Part shown: positions 26,993 to 35,498 of the stretch, in pieces
Layout of the letters: every line of letters begins with the position of its first letter
Position numbering within the stretch: position 1 is the first letter of the stretch
Origin: Alteribacter populi
Lineage (GTDB): Bacteria; Bacillota; Bacilli; Bacillales; Salisediminibacteriaceae
Length of the DNA: 64,000 nucleotides
NCBI RefSeq assembly: GCF_002352765.1
Contig: NZ_KZ293963.1
Location: 2,440,368 to 2,504,367 of the forward strand
Direction: 5' to 3'
Program-made: the position numbers and the translations under genes
Notes under the pieces: model-generated
Database searches by the model: none
Seen by the model: the letters and a program-made list of their open reading frames with translations, nothing else
Told to the model about the DNA's origin: nothing

Positions 26993-28009
26993 TTAAAAAG
27001 CAATTGTTGCTTTTCTTACTTTATTCGGGTTGTTTTCAATAAACTCAAATGCTTCCTTAATTTCTTCCACATTAAAAACATGAGTAAGCATGCCTTCTAC
27101 TGACAGCTCCTTGCTGTCCAATGCAGCGATAACGTTCGTAAACTGATCCGTCTGCAACCGGGATCCGGCAATCGTCAATTCTTTCTTTGTAATTGGTAAT
27201 TGTGAAATTTCAGAAGGACGATCGTCAAAACCTAAAACAACGACCTTTCCTGCGATTGAAGCTGTATTAACCGCAGTTTCAAATGTGGTCGGTAAGCAAA
27301 CCGCATCAATACAAACGTTAGCTCCCTCACCTGAAGTGACTTCCATAATGGTGTCGGTAACGTTATTTTCAGTGGCATTCACTGTCACGTCCGCCCCGCA
27401 CTCTTTGGCAAACGCTAGACGCTCCTCGCTTAGATCTGAAATATAGCAAACGGCTCCCTGCATTTTAGCGACCTTTAAGCAGCAAATTCCGATTGGCCCT
27501 GCACCTTGAATAAGAACAGTATCACCTTTATTTATTTGACCTCGCCAGGCAGCCTGAGCCCCGATCGTAAAGGGCTCGGCTAGTACCGCAGTTTCAAATG
27601 GCGTTTGAGCACTAACTTTATGCAGATTTTTAGCTGGTGCAACAAGATACTCCTGCATCCCTCCATCTCTGTGAACCCCGTACACCTCGAGTTGTTCACA
27701 GACATTTCTCCTGCCAGTTCTACAGGCATAACATTCGTCACACGATTCAATCGGTTCTAAAACGACCTTGTCTTTTTCGTTGAGGTCCATCACTTTTTCA
27801 CCCGTTGCCACCACTTCGCCTGTGACCTCATGACCAATGACTCTCGGATAAGTTGCAAGTGGGTTGGTTCCGTGGTAAATGTGCATGTCAGAACCGCAAA
27901 TGCCAACCATTTTTACTTTTATTAACACCTCATCAGGCTGTTTTATTTCAGGCTTCTCTCTTTCAACAATCTCTAAAGAGCCGGCTTCTTTTACTTCTAT
28001 TGCTTTCAT
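26993..28009 (-). CDS. Zinc-dependent alcohol/sugar dehydrogenase (YjmD-like)
   Basis: 338 residues of the medium-chain dehydrogenase family. The catalytic zinc site is GICGSDMHIYHG and GHEVTGEVV, and the structural zinc Cys cluster is CDECYACRTGRRNVC. The cofactor motif is GAGPIGICCLKVA. In B. subtilis the related yjmD gene is also in the hexuronate operon with yjmC, uxuA and yjmF, so conserved context suggests a redox step on a uronate or aldonate. The exact substrate is unknown; related enzymes use L-idonate, L-gulonate or galactitol 1-phosphate. Confidence 0.85.
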   Translation of the reverse strand: MKAIEVKEAGSLEIVEREKPEIKQPDEVLIKVKMVGICGSDMHIYHGTNPLATYPRVIGHEVTGEVVATGEKVMDLNEKDKVVLEPIESCDECYACRTGRRNVCEQLEVYGVHRDGGMQEYLVAPAKNLHKVSAQTPFETAVLAEPFTIGAQAAWRGQINKGDTVLIQGAGPIGICCLKVAKMQGAVCYISDLSEERLAFAKECGADVTVNATENNVTDTIMEVTSGEGANVCIDAVCLPTTFETAVNTASIAGKVVVLGFDDRPSEISQLPITKKELTIAGSRLQTDQFTNVIAALDSKELSVEGMLTHVFNVEEIKEAFEFIENNPNKVRKATIAF

Positions 28010-28023
28010 TTACAACACTCCCA

Positions 28024-29298
28024 TTAGCCAAAGACTTCTGGCAAGAATAATGTAATTTGTGGAACATAAGCGACTAACAACAGCACGATTAAACTTACAA
28101 TTAAAAATGGAACGAGCGCTTTAGACGTCTCCCAGATTGACACTTTCCCTATACTGGAGGCAACGAACAAGCATACACCTACAGGTGGCGTTGAAAGACC
28201 AATAATTAACGCAAGCACCATCACAATTCCAAAATGAACGGGATCCATACCTACGCTAGATGCCACCGGTAAAAGAACCGGGAATAAGATAACTAGTGCC
28301 GCAATGGTCTCCATAAACATACCGACAAATAATAGAAGCAGAAGAACGAGCAAAATAACAAGGAAAGGAGTTTCCGTAACACCAAGGATCGTATCTGCTA
28401 CTAAAACAGGGATTCTTTCACTTACTAAAATCCAGCCGAACAAGTTCGCAAATCCAACGAGGATGAGGATCGAAGCAGTGCTGACCATGGAATTTAGAAT
28501 AATCTTTGGAAGCTGTTTAATTTTCAAATCTCTGTAAATAAACAGTCCGACAAGAAGTGCATAAAGGACAGCAACAACAGACGCTTCAGTAGGTGTGAAG
28601 AACCCGCCCAGGATCCCGTATAAAATAATGACGGTCATAAGCAATGCCCAAAAGGCTCCGAAAAATGATTTTGTCACTACTGTAACTGGCTTTCTCTCTT
28701 GTTTCGGATAGTTTCGCTTAACAGAAATGGCATAGGCCATTACCATCAGGCCAATCCCTAGCATAACCCCTGGCACTGCTCCTGCTAGAAACAAGTCACC
28801 AATCGAAACACTTGCTAACGTCCCGACAATGATCAATGGAAGAGATGGCGGAATGATTGGTCCTATGGTAGAGGAGGACGAAGTTACAGCTGCCGCAAAT
28901 TTTGCATCATAGCCTTCCTTTTTCATCGCAGGAATCATAACAGAGCCAATGCTTGCTGTGTCCGCTAATGCAGTCCCCGAGATGCCGGCAAAACCCATGG
29001 AAGAACCGATATTTGCAAGACCTAATCCTCCCCTTATATGTCCTAATAAATCGTTGGTAAATTTAATGATTCGCTCGGTAATTCCCCCGGCATTCATCAA
29101 GTTACCTGCAAGAATAAACCCAGGAATACATAATAAAACAAAGGAGTTAATTCCTGAAAACATCCGCTGAGGGACGATGGTTAATGGAATATCCATGATA
29201 ATTAAATAAAGGATTGAAGCGATACCCAGGCTGAACGCAATCGGGATACCTATAAACATTAAAAATAGGAAGGATAAGAAAAGAAATAATGCCATCAT
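28024..29298 (-). CDS. dctM: TRAP transporter large permease DctM
   Basis: 424 residues with about twelve membrane segments, the usual DctM size. Characteristic stretches are FAGISGTALADTASIGSVMI, SSSSTIGPIIPPSLPLIIVG and GLSTPPVGVCLFVASSIG. It is the sodium-driven transport subunit of a tripartite TRAP importer. It overlaps dctQ by 4 bp (ATGA). The operon context points to hexuronates or related keto-acids as substrates. The family also carries 2,3-diketogulonate in E. coli YiaMNO. Confidence 0.95.
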   Translation of the reverse strand: MMALFLFLSFLFLMFIGIPIAFSLGIASILYLIIMDIPLTIVPQRMFSGINSFVLLCIPGFILAGNLMNAGGITERIIKFTNDLLGHIRGGLGLANIGSSMGFAGISGTALADTASIGSVMIPAMKKEGYDAKFAAAVTSSSSTIGPIIPPSLPLIIVGTLASVSIGDLFLAGAVPGVMLGIGLMVMAYAISVKRNYPKQERKPVTVVTKSFFGAFWALLMTVIILYGILGGFFTPTEASVVAVLYALLVGLFIYRDLKIKQLPKIILNSMVSTASILILVGFANLFGWILVSERIPVLVADTILGVTETPFLVILLVLLLLLFVGMFMETIAALVILFPVLLPVASSVGMDPVHFGIVMVLALIIGLSTPPVGVCLFVASSIGKVSIWETSKALVPFLIVSLIVLLLVAYVPQITLFLPEVFG

Positions 29299-29780
29299 TG
29301 CTGCTGCTCACCTCGTTTCCCTTTCGAAACCAAAAAGTCAACCATATTCACGAGTGCATAAAAGCCGAGAAAGATCATGGAGACGCTAATGCTTGCATGA
29401 ATCCAAGACATTTCAATCGCCATTGTCGCTGACGTTTGTCCCTGGCCTGTTAAAATAAACGAATATCCATGGTAGGCAATGAAAAAGCTTACCACCATGA
29501 CCACTAGCGAAGTAAACGCCTGATAATAATGGCGTACCTTTTTTGGAATCACGTTAAATATAAATTCGATACTGATGAATTCCTGACGCTTCATGGCAAC
29601 AGGAGCACCAAATGCTACAGCATAAATAAACAAGAAGCGGGACAGCTCCTCAGTCCAAACAGCTGAAAACGGCAAAAATCTTGTTAAAATTTGCACTGTT
29701 ACTGTCACAATAATGCCGACAAAACAAAGGATCGTCAGCATTTCAAGCGTTCGGTCTAATAACTTCAGCGGCTTCATCAT
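29295..29780 (-). CDS. dctQ: TRAP transporter small permease DctQ
   Basis: 161 residues with four membrane helices. Family features are the early RTLEMLTILCFVGIIVTVTV helix, then WTEELSRFLFIYAVAFGAPV and RQEFISIEFIFNVIP. It pairs with DctM and contacts the binding protein DctP. It overlaps dctM by 4 bp and follows dctP by 61 bp. Confidence 0.93.
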   Translation of the reverse strand: MMKPLKLLDRTLEMLTILCFVGIIVTVTVQILTRFLPFSAVWTEELSRFLFIYAVAFGAPVAMKRQEFISIEFIFNVIPKKVRHYYQAFTSLVVMVVSFFIAYHGYSFILTGQGQTSATMAIEMSWIHASISVSMIFLGFYALVNMVDFLVSKGKRGEQQQ

Positions 29781-29841
29781 TCATGTTGCCTCCTTTAGAA
29801 AGGAGGCGTATCAACATCACGTTGATACACCTCATCACTTA

Positions 29842-30867
29842 TTACTCAACGTCTAAGATTCTTTGATAAAGCTCAAATTGTTCTTCTGTTAGGGACTCTT
29901 CAATCGCAGGTTCCATTGCTTCACGGAAAGCGTCCTGGTCAACATTATCGTTAAAGGTCATCCCTTCATCTTCCAATACATTATGGTAATTTTCGATCTC
30001 TTCAACAAATAGCTCATCTCCATAGGCTTTAGCCTCTTCAGAAGCTTCCCATACAGCCTCTTGCAATTCTTCAGAGAGAGATTCGAACTGATCATTTCCA
30101 ACGACGACATAAATCCAGGAGTACACATGCTCAGTCATGTTCACGTAATCTTGTACTTCGTATAAAGCACCACTGTGAATCAAATCAACAGGGTTCTCCT
30201 GACCGCCAATTACACCTTGCTGTAAGCCTGTAAATACTTCATCAAAGTCCATTACTTGCGGATTCGCTCCTGCAGATTCCCACGCATCCATGAATAACGG
30301 AACGTTAGGGACACGTATTCTCAAACCATCCAGATCTTCTGGTGAAGAAACAGGATCATTAGAGGTTAAGTTTCGCGGTGCACGCTCCATATAGAATAGC
30401 GGCGTAACCCCTACTTCTTCATAAATTTCATCTTCAATTTCCTTACCGATCTCACCTTCGACAACGTTAATCATGTGCTCGGAGTCACGGAACGCAAAAG
30501 GTGCTGCTAAAAGTGCCGATTTAGGAGCCCAGTTTTGCATTGTTTCTCCGGTAATGACCATATCCACATTGCCTGCTTGAATACTATTTAGCGTATCGGT
30601 TTCTCCACCAAGCTGGTTGTTCGGATAAATAGAAATTTCAATTTGCCCGTCAGTTTTTTCATTTACCAATTCAGCAAACTTTTCAGATGTTTCATGCCAA
30701 ATATGATCTTCAGCCGCCAAGTGTCCAAGACTCCACTCAATGGTTTCACCGTTACCTTCATTTTCATCACCGTTAGAATCGCCTGCTGTGTCAGTGTCTT
30801 CCCCACCACATGCTGCAAGTACTACAGTAAGAGCTGTTCCTGCTACTAACCATTTGAATTTTTTCAT
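29842..30867 (-). CDS. dctP: TRAP transporter substrate-binding lipoprotein DctP
   Basis: 341 residues. Lipoprotein signal MKKFKWLVAGTALTVVLAAC is followed by a Gly/Asp/Glu/Asn-rich acidic linker. The DctP fold shows YPNNQLGGETDTLNSIQAGN, DGLRIRVPNVPLFMDAWESAGA (the conserved Arg that binds the substrate carboxylate) and FDEVFTGLQQGVIGGQENP. Binding a carboxylate is expected, which suits uronates. Its closest functional neighbours are the Ldh2-family dehydrogenase upstream and dctQM downstream. Confidence 0.94.
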   Translation of the reverse strand: MKKFKWLVAGTALTVVLAACGGEDTDTAGDSNGDENEGNGETIEWSLGHLAAEDHIWHETSEKFAELVNEKTDGQIEISIYPNNQLGGETDTLNSIQAGNVDMVITGETMQNWAPKSALLAAPFAFRDSEHMINVVEGEIGKEIEDEIYEEVGVTPLFYMERAPRNLTSNDPVSSPEDLDGLRIRVPNVPLFMDAWESAGANPQVMDFDEVFTGLQQGVIGGQENPVDLIHSGALYEVQDYVNMTEHVYSWIYVVVGNDQFESLSEELQEAVWEASEEAKAYGDELFVEEIENYHNVLEDEGMTFNDNVDQDAFREAMEPAIEESLTEEQFELYQRILDVE

Positions 30868-30921
30868 TATGATTTACCCCCTAAAGAATGTATTAATTAA
30901 CGGCTGTGAACCGCTTACATC

Positions 30922-31941
30922 TTACTCATTAGTCAAATAATCATAAACCGATTTAGTTACGTACACACCTTCACTCAACGCCTTCTCTTCTTTCATCTGT
31001 TCGGGCTCTCCAGGTACTAATACTTTTGAAAAACCTTCAGCTGGCTCTAAATCATGGATTTCATCAATCATCTGGTCCATAGAATCAAGGAACTCATCAA
31101 TGTCTGTAAACATCGCTGGATCCATTGTCATAATAAAATGACCGAGCTTTCGATTCTTGCCGTAATCACCATACATTTTGGAAATTTTCGGTCCGAAATT
31201 AGAACCGGTTAACACCCCTGACATGATGTCTACGAGCATTCCCATTCCATATCCTTTCGGTCCCGCAAATGGGAGAAGATAGGACACATCATGAGGATCC
31301 GTTGTCGGCTGGCCGTCTTCATTTACTCCCCAGTCCGCTGGAATTTCTTTTCCTGACTCCCGGGCATGCAATACTTTACCAAAGGCCACATTGCTCGTTG
31401 CCATATCTAAAATAACTGGCTTATTGATTCGTGCAGGAAAGCCATAAGCAATTGGGTTTGTCCCAAAATACGGCCTTTTAGCACCAAATGGAACGACAAT
31501 GTTATCTGTATGGGTTAACGCCATCCCTACAAGATTTTGTTCTGCGGCTTGCTGGACAAAGTAAGACAAGGCGCCGCAATGACTGCTGTTTACAATTGAG
31601 ATCATACCGATACCGTTGTTTTTTGCCATGTCAATCGCTTTTTCCATCGCTGCTTTTGTCACCGCATGACCCATCCCGTCATCACCGTCAAAAACTGCTG
31701 AGCAAGGTCCAGACTCTTTTACAGAAAACGTTGGATCAGGGTTAACACCACCTTCATGTAAACGCTTCACATAATGCTCCGTTCGAAGTACTCCGTGTGA
31801 GCTCACACCGCGTAAATCAGCATGAACTAAAACATCAGCCACATCATCCGCGTGTTCTTTATTCAAAGAAGCTTCGGTTAGTTTGTTGACTACTAATTCT
31901 TTTAATTTCTCAGGTGTCACTTTTACATCCGTCATCTTCAT
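30922..31941 (-). CDS. Ldh2-family malate/L-lactate-type oxidoreductase (YjmC/YiaK-like)
   Basis: 339 residues. Family motifs are DLRGVSSHGVLRTEHYVKRL (catalytic His region), SSHCGALSYFVQQAA, GTNPIAYGFPA and LPFAGPKGYGMGMLVDIMSG. Members reduce or oxidise 2-keto acids with NAD(P)H. B. subtilis YjmC sits in the hexuronate operon, and E. coli YiaK (2,3-diketogulonate reductase) is next to a TRAP importer, so the arrangement here agrees with both. The reaction on the imported sugar acid is not resolved. A GGAGGAG site precedes the ATG. Confidence 0.88.
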   Translation of the reverse strand: MKMTDVKVTPEKLKELVVNKLTEASLNKEHADDVADVLVHADLRGVSSHGVLRTEHYVKRLHEGGVNPDPTFSVKESGPCSAVFDGDDGMGHAVTKAAMEKAIDMAKNNGIGMISIVNSSHCGALSYFVQQAAEQNLVGMALTHTDNIVVPFGAKRPYFGTNPIAYGFPARINKPVILDMATSNVAFGKVLHARESGKEIPADWGVNEDGQPTTDPHDVSYLLPFAGPKGYGMGMLVDIMSGVLTGSNFGPKISKMYGDYGKNRKLGHFIMTMDPAMFTDIDEFLDSMDQMIDEIHDLEPAEGFSKVLVPGEPEQMKEEKALSEGVYVTKSVYDYLTNE

Positions 31942-31949
31942 TGCTCCTC

Positions 31950-32507
31950 CTATTCCAAATTAGCGTGCCGGGCTTTTAGCTGGTCATTGGTTTGACGATT
32001 GTTTCCTCCATTAAGGCTGTAGATAATGACCGCATCCAGTATAAGATGGAGGCTTTGGTCAAACTGATTACCTAACGGTTGAATCGTCCCTGGTTCTGTT
32101 GGACGGCGGTATTTTGTTGCAGCTGGGATGACCAACGTATGCTCGCTGATTTCTGCTAACGGAGATTGAGGATCTGTCGTAATTGCAAAAACTTCTGCTT
32201 TACTCTCCGCAGCCTTTTTGGCCATGTCTACGATTGTCTTTGTAGTGCCAGATCCCGAGACGGCCACTAACAAATCTCCTTTTTGAATACTTGGTGTGAT
32301 CGTCTCCCCGATTACATAAACCTGATAGCCTGCATGCATTAACCGCATGGCAAACGCCTTGGCCATTAACCCGGAACGCCCTTCTCCCAGTACAAAAATT
32401 GTTGGAGCGTTTTGAATAGCCTTGCTCAATTGCCTCGCTTGATCTTCATCAATGGAAGCCATTACTTGAGTAACTTCATTTCCTACTGTTTTGATGGTTT
32501 CTTTCAC
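31950..32507 (-). CDS. hxlB: 6-phospho-3-hexuloisomerase (HxlB-like, SIS domain)
   Basis: 185 residues with a SIS domain: FVLGEGRSGLMAKAFAMRLM (sugar-phosphate binding loop), LLVAVSGSGTTKTIVDMAKK and FAITTDPQSPLAEI. In the ribulose monophosphate pathway it converts 3-hexulose 6-phosphate to fructose 6-phosphate. It overlaps the HxlA-like gene by 4 bp, the usual PHI-HPS pairing. Finding the pair between kdgK and a TRAP/Ldh2 module is unusual. A role in formaldehyde removal or in converting a pathway by-product to fructose 6-phosphate can be imagined. Family assignment is strong; the role in this operon is open. Confidence 0.85.
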   Translation of the reverse strand: MKETIKTVGNEVTQVMASIDEDQARQLSKAIQNAPTIFVLGEGRSGLMAKAFAMRLMHAGYQVYVIGETITPSIQKGDLLVAVSGSGTTKTIVDMAKKAAESKAEVFAITTDPQSPLAEISEHTLVIPAATKYRRPTEPGTIQPLGNQFDQSLHLILDAVIIYSLNGGNNRQTNDQLKARHANLE

Positions 32508-33130
32508 AGGGTCATCATTCCTTTCAAACGCTCTGCAACGATTTTCGGGTTTCGGGCTTTAGTAATCGCACTGCCGACAATAACAACATCAGGACTTTGT
32601 TTAGCTATCACCGGTAGAGAACGCTCATCAACTCCTCCTGCAACGGCTACTTGAGTGCTCGGAAGCCCTTTCACCATTTGGAACTGGTCATCAGTAAAGC
32701 TTATTCCTTCAGCCTGCATATCTTTTCCGATATGCAGACTAACCAAATCGGCTCCAAGACCTTCTATTTCCTTTACTCTTTTAATCTCTGAAACTCCGAG
32801 AAGATCTATCATCACTCTTTTTTCATATTGTTCGGCCACATCAAGCATTTCTGTTAACGTGCCGCTTGAGGAAAATGCCATTGCAGTAGTAATGTCCGCG
32901 TCAGCTTCAAACGCTTGCTTCGCCTCATGCTTCCCGGCGTCGCATGTCTTCATATCCGCCACAATGGTATGGTTCGGGTAATGTTCTTTTACCTCGCCGA
33001 TAATTGAAACACCATACTCCTTAATCACACCGGTGCCGATTTCAATCCAGTCTATAAAATCGCTCGTCTGCTCCAGGATGAAATAACATTCTTTTTTTGA
33101 GAGCCGGTCTAAAGCAAGCTGCAGTTTCAT
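32504..33130 (-). CDS. hxlA: 3-hexulose-6-phosphate synthase (HxlA-like, OMP decarboxylase superfamily)
   Basis: 208 residues from ATG 33130; a longer frame to 33148 would overlap kdgK. The barrel shows the superfamily Asp-x-Lys-x-x-Asp in VADMKTCDAGKHE, then MIDLLGVSEIK and SLHIGKDMQAEG, and the phosphate loop AVAGGVDERSLP and VIVGSAITKA. The HIGKD segment and the following SIS partner favour hexulose phosphate synthase over the related 3-keto-L-gulonate-6-phosphate decarboxylase (UlaD/SgbH), which normally carries HRSRD there. HPS joins ribulose 5-phosphate and formaldehyde reversibly. The alternative decarboxylase role would fit the nearby YiaK-like and TRAP genes and cannot be excluded. 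Confidence 0.8.
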   Translation of the reverse strand: MKLQLALDRLSKKECYFILEQTSDFIDWIEIGTGVIKEYGVSIIGEVKEHYPNHTIVADMKTCDAGKHEAKQAFEADADITTAMAFSSSGTLTEMLDVAEQYEKRVMIDLLGVSEIKRVKEIEGLGADLVSLHIGKDMQAEGISFTDDQFQMVKGLPSTQVAVAGGVDERSLPVIAKQSPDVVIVGSAITKARNPKIVAERLKGMMTL

Positions 33131-33137
33131 TACGAAT

Positions 33138-34091
33138 CTACCTTTCAACTTTCTTTTTGTTGTTTAAAACAACTTCCACGTCTTCCAAATAAGGAAGTCC
33201 TTCATTATCACCTGATACACTGACGACCATCGCGCCAATTGTGTTCGCTACGCGGAGTGATTCTTCTAGCTCCTTACCGTGAAGATAAGAGTAGATATAA
33301 CCAGCATTAAAACCATCCCCTGCACCAACCGTATCGACAACCTTCTTCGGTTTTGCAGGTGGAGCATGAACAAGCTCATGTTTTCGCCACCCTACTGAAC
33401 CTTGCTCTCCTCTTTTAATCACAATATCCTCGATGCCAAAGCCTTTGAAAAACTCAATGTATTCTTCAACAGGCTTCGTTCCTAGTAAATGCTCAGCTTC
33501 TTCTTCTCCTGCAAGAAGAATATCAACATTTGGAAGAAGGTCAAAAAGCGCTTCTTTCGCTTCTTCTAGTGACCAAAGCTTTAACCTTAAATTCGGATCC
33601 ATCGACACTTTTACGCCGTTCTCTTTCGCAATTTGAACCGCATGCTTTAATATACCCGGGTTCTTTTTGTCAATCGCTGCAAATACGCCAGTGATATGAA
33701 GGATATCTGCATTTTTTATATAATCTTCGTCGATACATCCCTCTGTTAGCAAACTGGTTGGTGATTGGTTCCGGTAGTAAAAGGTACTTCCCGAACCGTC
33801 TTCTAAAATTTCCTTAAAGTTTAATGACGTCGGATAACCTTCTACGAGCTCTACTTGAGAAACGTCAATCCCTTCTCCTCTGACAAAGTTATAAATGTAT
33901 CTACCAAACTCGTCTTTCCCGAGCTTGCTGATCCAGCCTGATTTCAAGCCGAGGCGAGAACATCCGATAGCAAAGTTGAGTTCCGCACCTCCAACTTTCC
34001 GTTCAAACGTATGATTATATCTCATAGGTCCTTTAGCCTGAGGATTAAAGGTAATCATCGCATCCCCTATAGTGACTATATTATTTTGCAC
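33138..34091 (-). CDS. kdgK: 2-keto-3-deoxygluconate kinase KdgK
   Basis: 317 residues, PfkB family. N-terminal signature VGGAELNFAIGCSRLGLKSG and the C-terminal ATP-site motif DTVGAGDGFNAGYIYS with the catalytic Asp. It phosphorylates KDG made by UxuA to KDPG for KdgA. It is 29 bp downstream of the LacI regulator gene and upstream of the hxlAB pair. Similar to the kinase at 62218-63207 but grouped with glucuronate-type genes. Confidence 0.93.
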   Translation of the reverse strand: MQNNIVTIGDAMITFNPQAKGPMRYNHTFERKVGGAELNFAIGCSRLGLKSGWISKLGKDEFGRYIYNFVRGEGIDVSQVELVEGYPTSLNFKEILEDGSGSTFYYRNQSPTSLLTEGCIDEDYIKNADILHITGVFAAIDKKNPGILKHAVQIAKENGVKVSMDPNLRLKLWSLEEAKEALFDLLPNVDILLAGEEEAEHLLGTKPVEEYIEFFKGFGIEDIVIKRGEQGSVGWRKHELVHAPPAKPKKVVDTVGAGDGFNAGYIYSYLHGKELEESLRVANTIGAMVVSVSGDNEGLPYLEDVEVVLNNKKKVER

Positions 34092-34120
34092 ATTTAAGCC
34101 CTCCTTTCATGGTATATACT

Positions 34121-35125
34121 CTAGCTCGATTCCCTGGAGTGTAAGGTCGGCTCATAACGGTAAACGGTTTTTTCTGCAACCTTTTCAGGGTTTTTCGTTA
34201 GCTCGAGTAACAACTCAGCAGCCTTAGTGCCCATTTTAAAAGCCGGCTGCTCAATTGTAGTGATCGCAGGATTAAACAAGCTAGCAAAAGAAACTTCATC
34301 GATACCGATAACCGCCAAATCTTCTGGAACATTGATGTTCTCCTCTTTCACTACAGCCAGTACCTCCATTAAAGAAAGGTCGTTACCGGCCAGTAATGCA
34401 TCGGGCGGTTCTGGAAGTGAGAGCATTTCTTTAATTGCTCTTTTCATCTCTGTAACTTCAACACTTTTCATGTATTCTTCATTTAACGCTAACCCTTGTT
34501 CCTGAATAGCCTTTTTATACCCACTGATTCGTTCCATTCTCGGTGTGATTTTTCTCTCTAATGTGGTGGTGATAATGCCAATCTTTTTATAGCCGCTTTT
34601 TACTAAATGGCTGACTGCTTGAGAACTAGCTTTTTCATTATCCAAGAGAATACAGCGGACCGGTAAATGGTCGATCATTCTGTCGACAAAGACTAACGGG
34701 TACTTTTCTTCGATCATTTGATCATACAGATCCAAATTTTCTCCTGTCGGAAAAACAATCAGACCGTCTACTTGCTTTGCCCTAAGCATCTCAATGTATT
34801 TCCGTTCCTTTTCAGGATCATCATCGGCATTACAGACAATGACATGAAAATTATGCTCGTGGCAAAAGTCTTCGATCGCTCTAATTACCTGAGTTGAAAA
34901 CGTATGCAAAATATTCGCCACGATCACGCCAATGGTCGAGGTCTTCTTCTGTTTTAAACTCCTGGCCACATAATTAGGTTGATACCCGAGATTTTTGATT
35001 GCTGCTTCTATTCTTTTTTTCGTTTCCTCCCCCATATAGTCATAACGCTTATTGATATATTGAGAGACGGTGCTCTTTGATACATTTGCTTTGACCGCTA
35101 CATCAAGCATCGTTATCTTTTTCAT
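34121..35125 (-). CDS. kdgR: LacI-family regulator of the hexuronate operon (KdgR-like)
   Basis: 334 residues. The helix-turn-helix is TMLDVAVKANVSKSTVSQYI (residues 5-24), followed by the hinge helix (PNYVARSLKQKKTSTIGVIV) and an effector-binding domain. It heads the operon kdgR-kdgK-hxlA-hxlB-ldh2-dctPQM-adh-kdgA-uxuA-uxuB, like the kdgR-kdgK-kdgA arrangement of B. subtilis. The two palindromes at 35158-35184, directly upstream of its start, are the probable binding sites, so it should be autoregulated. The effector is probably KDG or KDPG. Confidence 0.9.
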   Translation of the reverse strand: MKKITMLDVAVKANVSKSTVSQYINKRYDYMGEETKKRIEAAIKNLGYQPNYVARSLKQKKTSTIGVIVANILHTFSTQVIRAIEDFCHEHNFHVIVCNADDDPEKERKYIEMLRAKQVDGLIVFPTGENLDLYDQMIEEKYPLVFVDRMIDHLPVRCILLDNEKASSQAVSHLVKSGYKKIGIITTTLERKITPRMERISGYKKAIQEQGLALNEEYMKSVEVTEMKRAIKEMLSLPEPPDALLAGNDLSLMEVLAVVKEENINVPEDLAVIGIDEVSFASLFNPAITTIEQPAFKMGTKAAELLLELTKNPEKVAEKTVYRYEPTLHSRESS

Positions 35126-35157
35126 TTTTACCCCTTTAAGAAATAAGATTCACTTTT

Positions 35158-35184
35158 ACTAAATCGGTTTAGTAAACCGGTTTA
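35158..35184. promoter_or_regulatory. Double LacI-type operator of the hexuronate operon
   Basis: Two half-overlapping palindromes: ACTAAATCGGTTTAGT (35158-35173, one mismatched pair) and TAAACCGGTTTA (35173-35184, perfect). They lie downstream of the promoter at 35190-35219 and 33 bp or more upstream of the LacI gene. The core AAACCGGTTT is the same as in the inositol-locus operators. Confidence 0.75.
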
Positions 35185-35189
35185 GGGAA

Positions 35190-35219
35190 AGTATAATTGA
35201 AAGCGCATTCAAAAATCAA
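35190..35219 (-). promoter_or_regulatory. Sigma-A promoter of the hexuronate operon
   Basis: On the minus strand TTGATT (35219-35214), an 18-bp spacer and TATACT (35195-35190). The spacer contains the cre site at 35198-35211, so CcpA would compete directly with RNA polymerase. Confidence 0.6.
35198..35211. promoter_or_regulatory. cre site in the hexuronate promoter
   Basis: TGAAAGCGCATTCA matches TGNNANCGNTNNCA except for A at the tenth position. It sits between the -35 and -10 boxes. Catabolite repression of the whole operon by CcpA is expected. Confidence 0.6.
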
Positions 35220-35265
35220 GAGGGAATTTTAAATTTTATAAAAATTATCTTTATTCTATTATAAA

Positions 35266-35317
35266 GGTGCCTGACCCCCACCGCGTTAATGCTGCGCAGC
35301 GGTGGGGGTCAGGCACC
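35266..35317. repeat. R1 hairpin repeat, copy d (perfect 19-bp stem)
   Basis: Arms GGTGCCTGACCCCCACCGC and GCGGTGGGGGTCAGGCACC pair perfectly around a 14-nt loop, with AAA before and TTTT after. It lies upstream of the hexuronate promoter and about 180 bp from the 3' end of the next minus-strand gene. Confidence 0.9.
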
Positions 35318-35498
35318 TTTTCATATTTAATTGATAGCTAAGAATGTGAATTAATGTAGAATTGTAGTAACTACTGCTCATCACACACTTCCTTACATGC
35401 TCTATCACTTAATCAAGCCCACGGGATTATTTGTATCATAGTTTAGGTAGAATTCAGAAACATTCACTCTAGTTCCTCTCTATGTAACCACACCTCTG

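Noticed and set aside
32504..33130. HxlA-like gene as UlaD/SgbH-type 3-keto-L-gulonate-6-phosphate decarboxylase
   Set aside because: The HIGKD segment and the adjoining SIS partner favour hexulose-phosphate synthase. Kept as an alternative because of the YiaK-like and TRAP neighbours.
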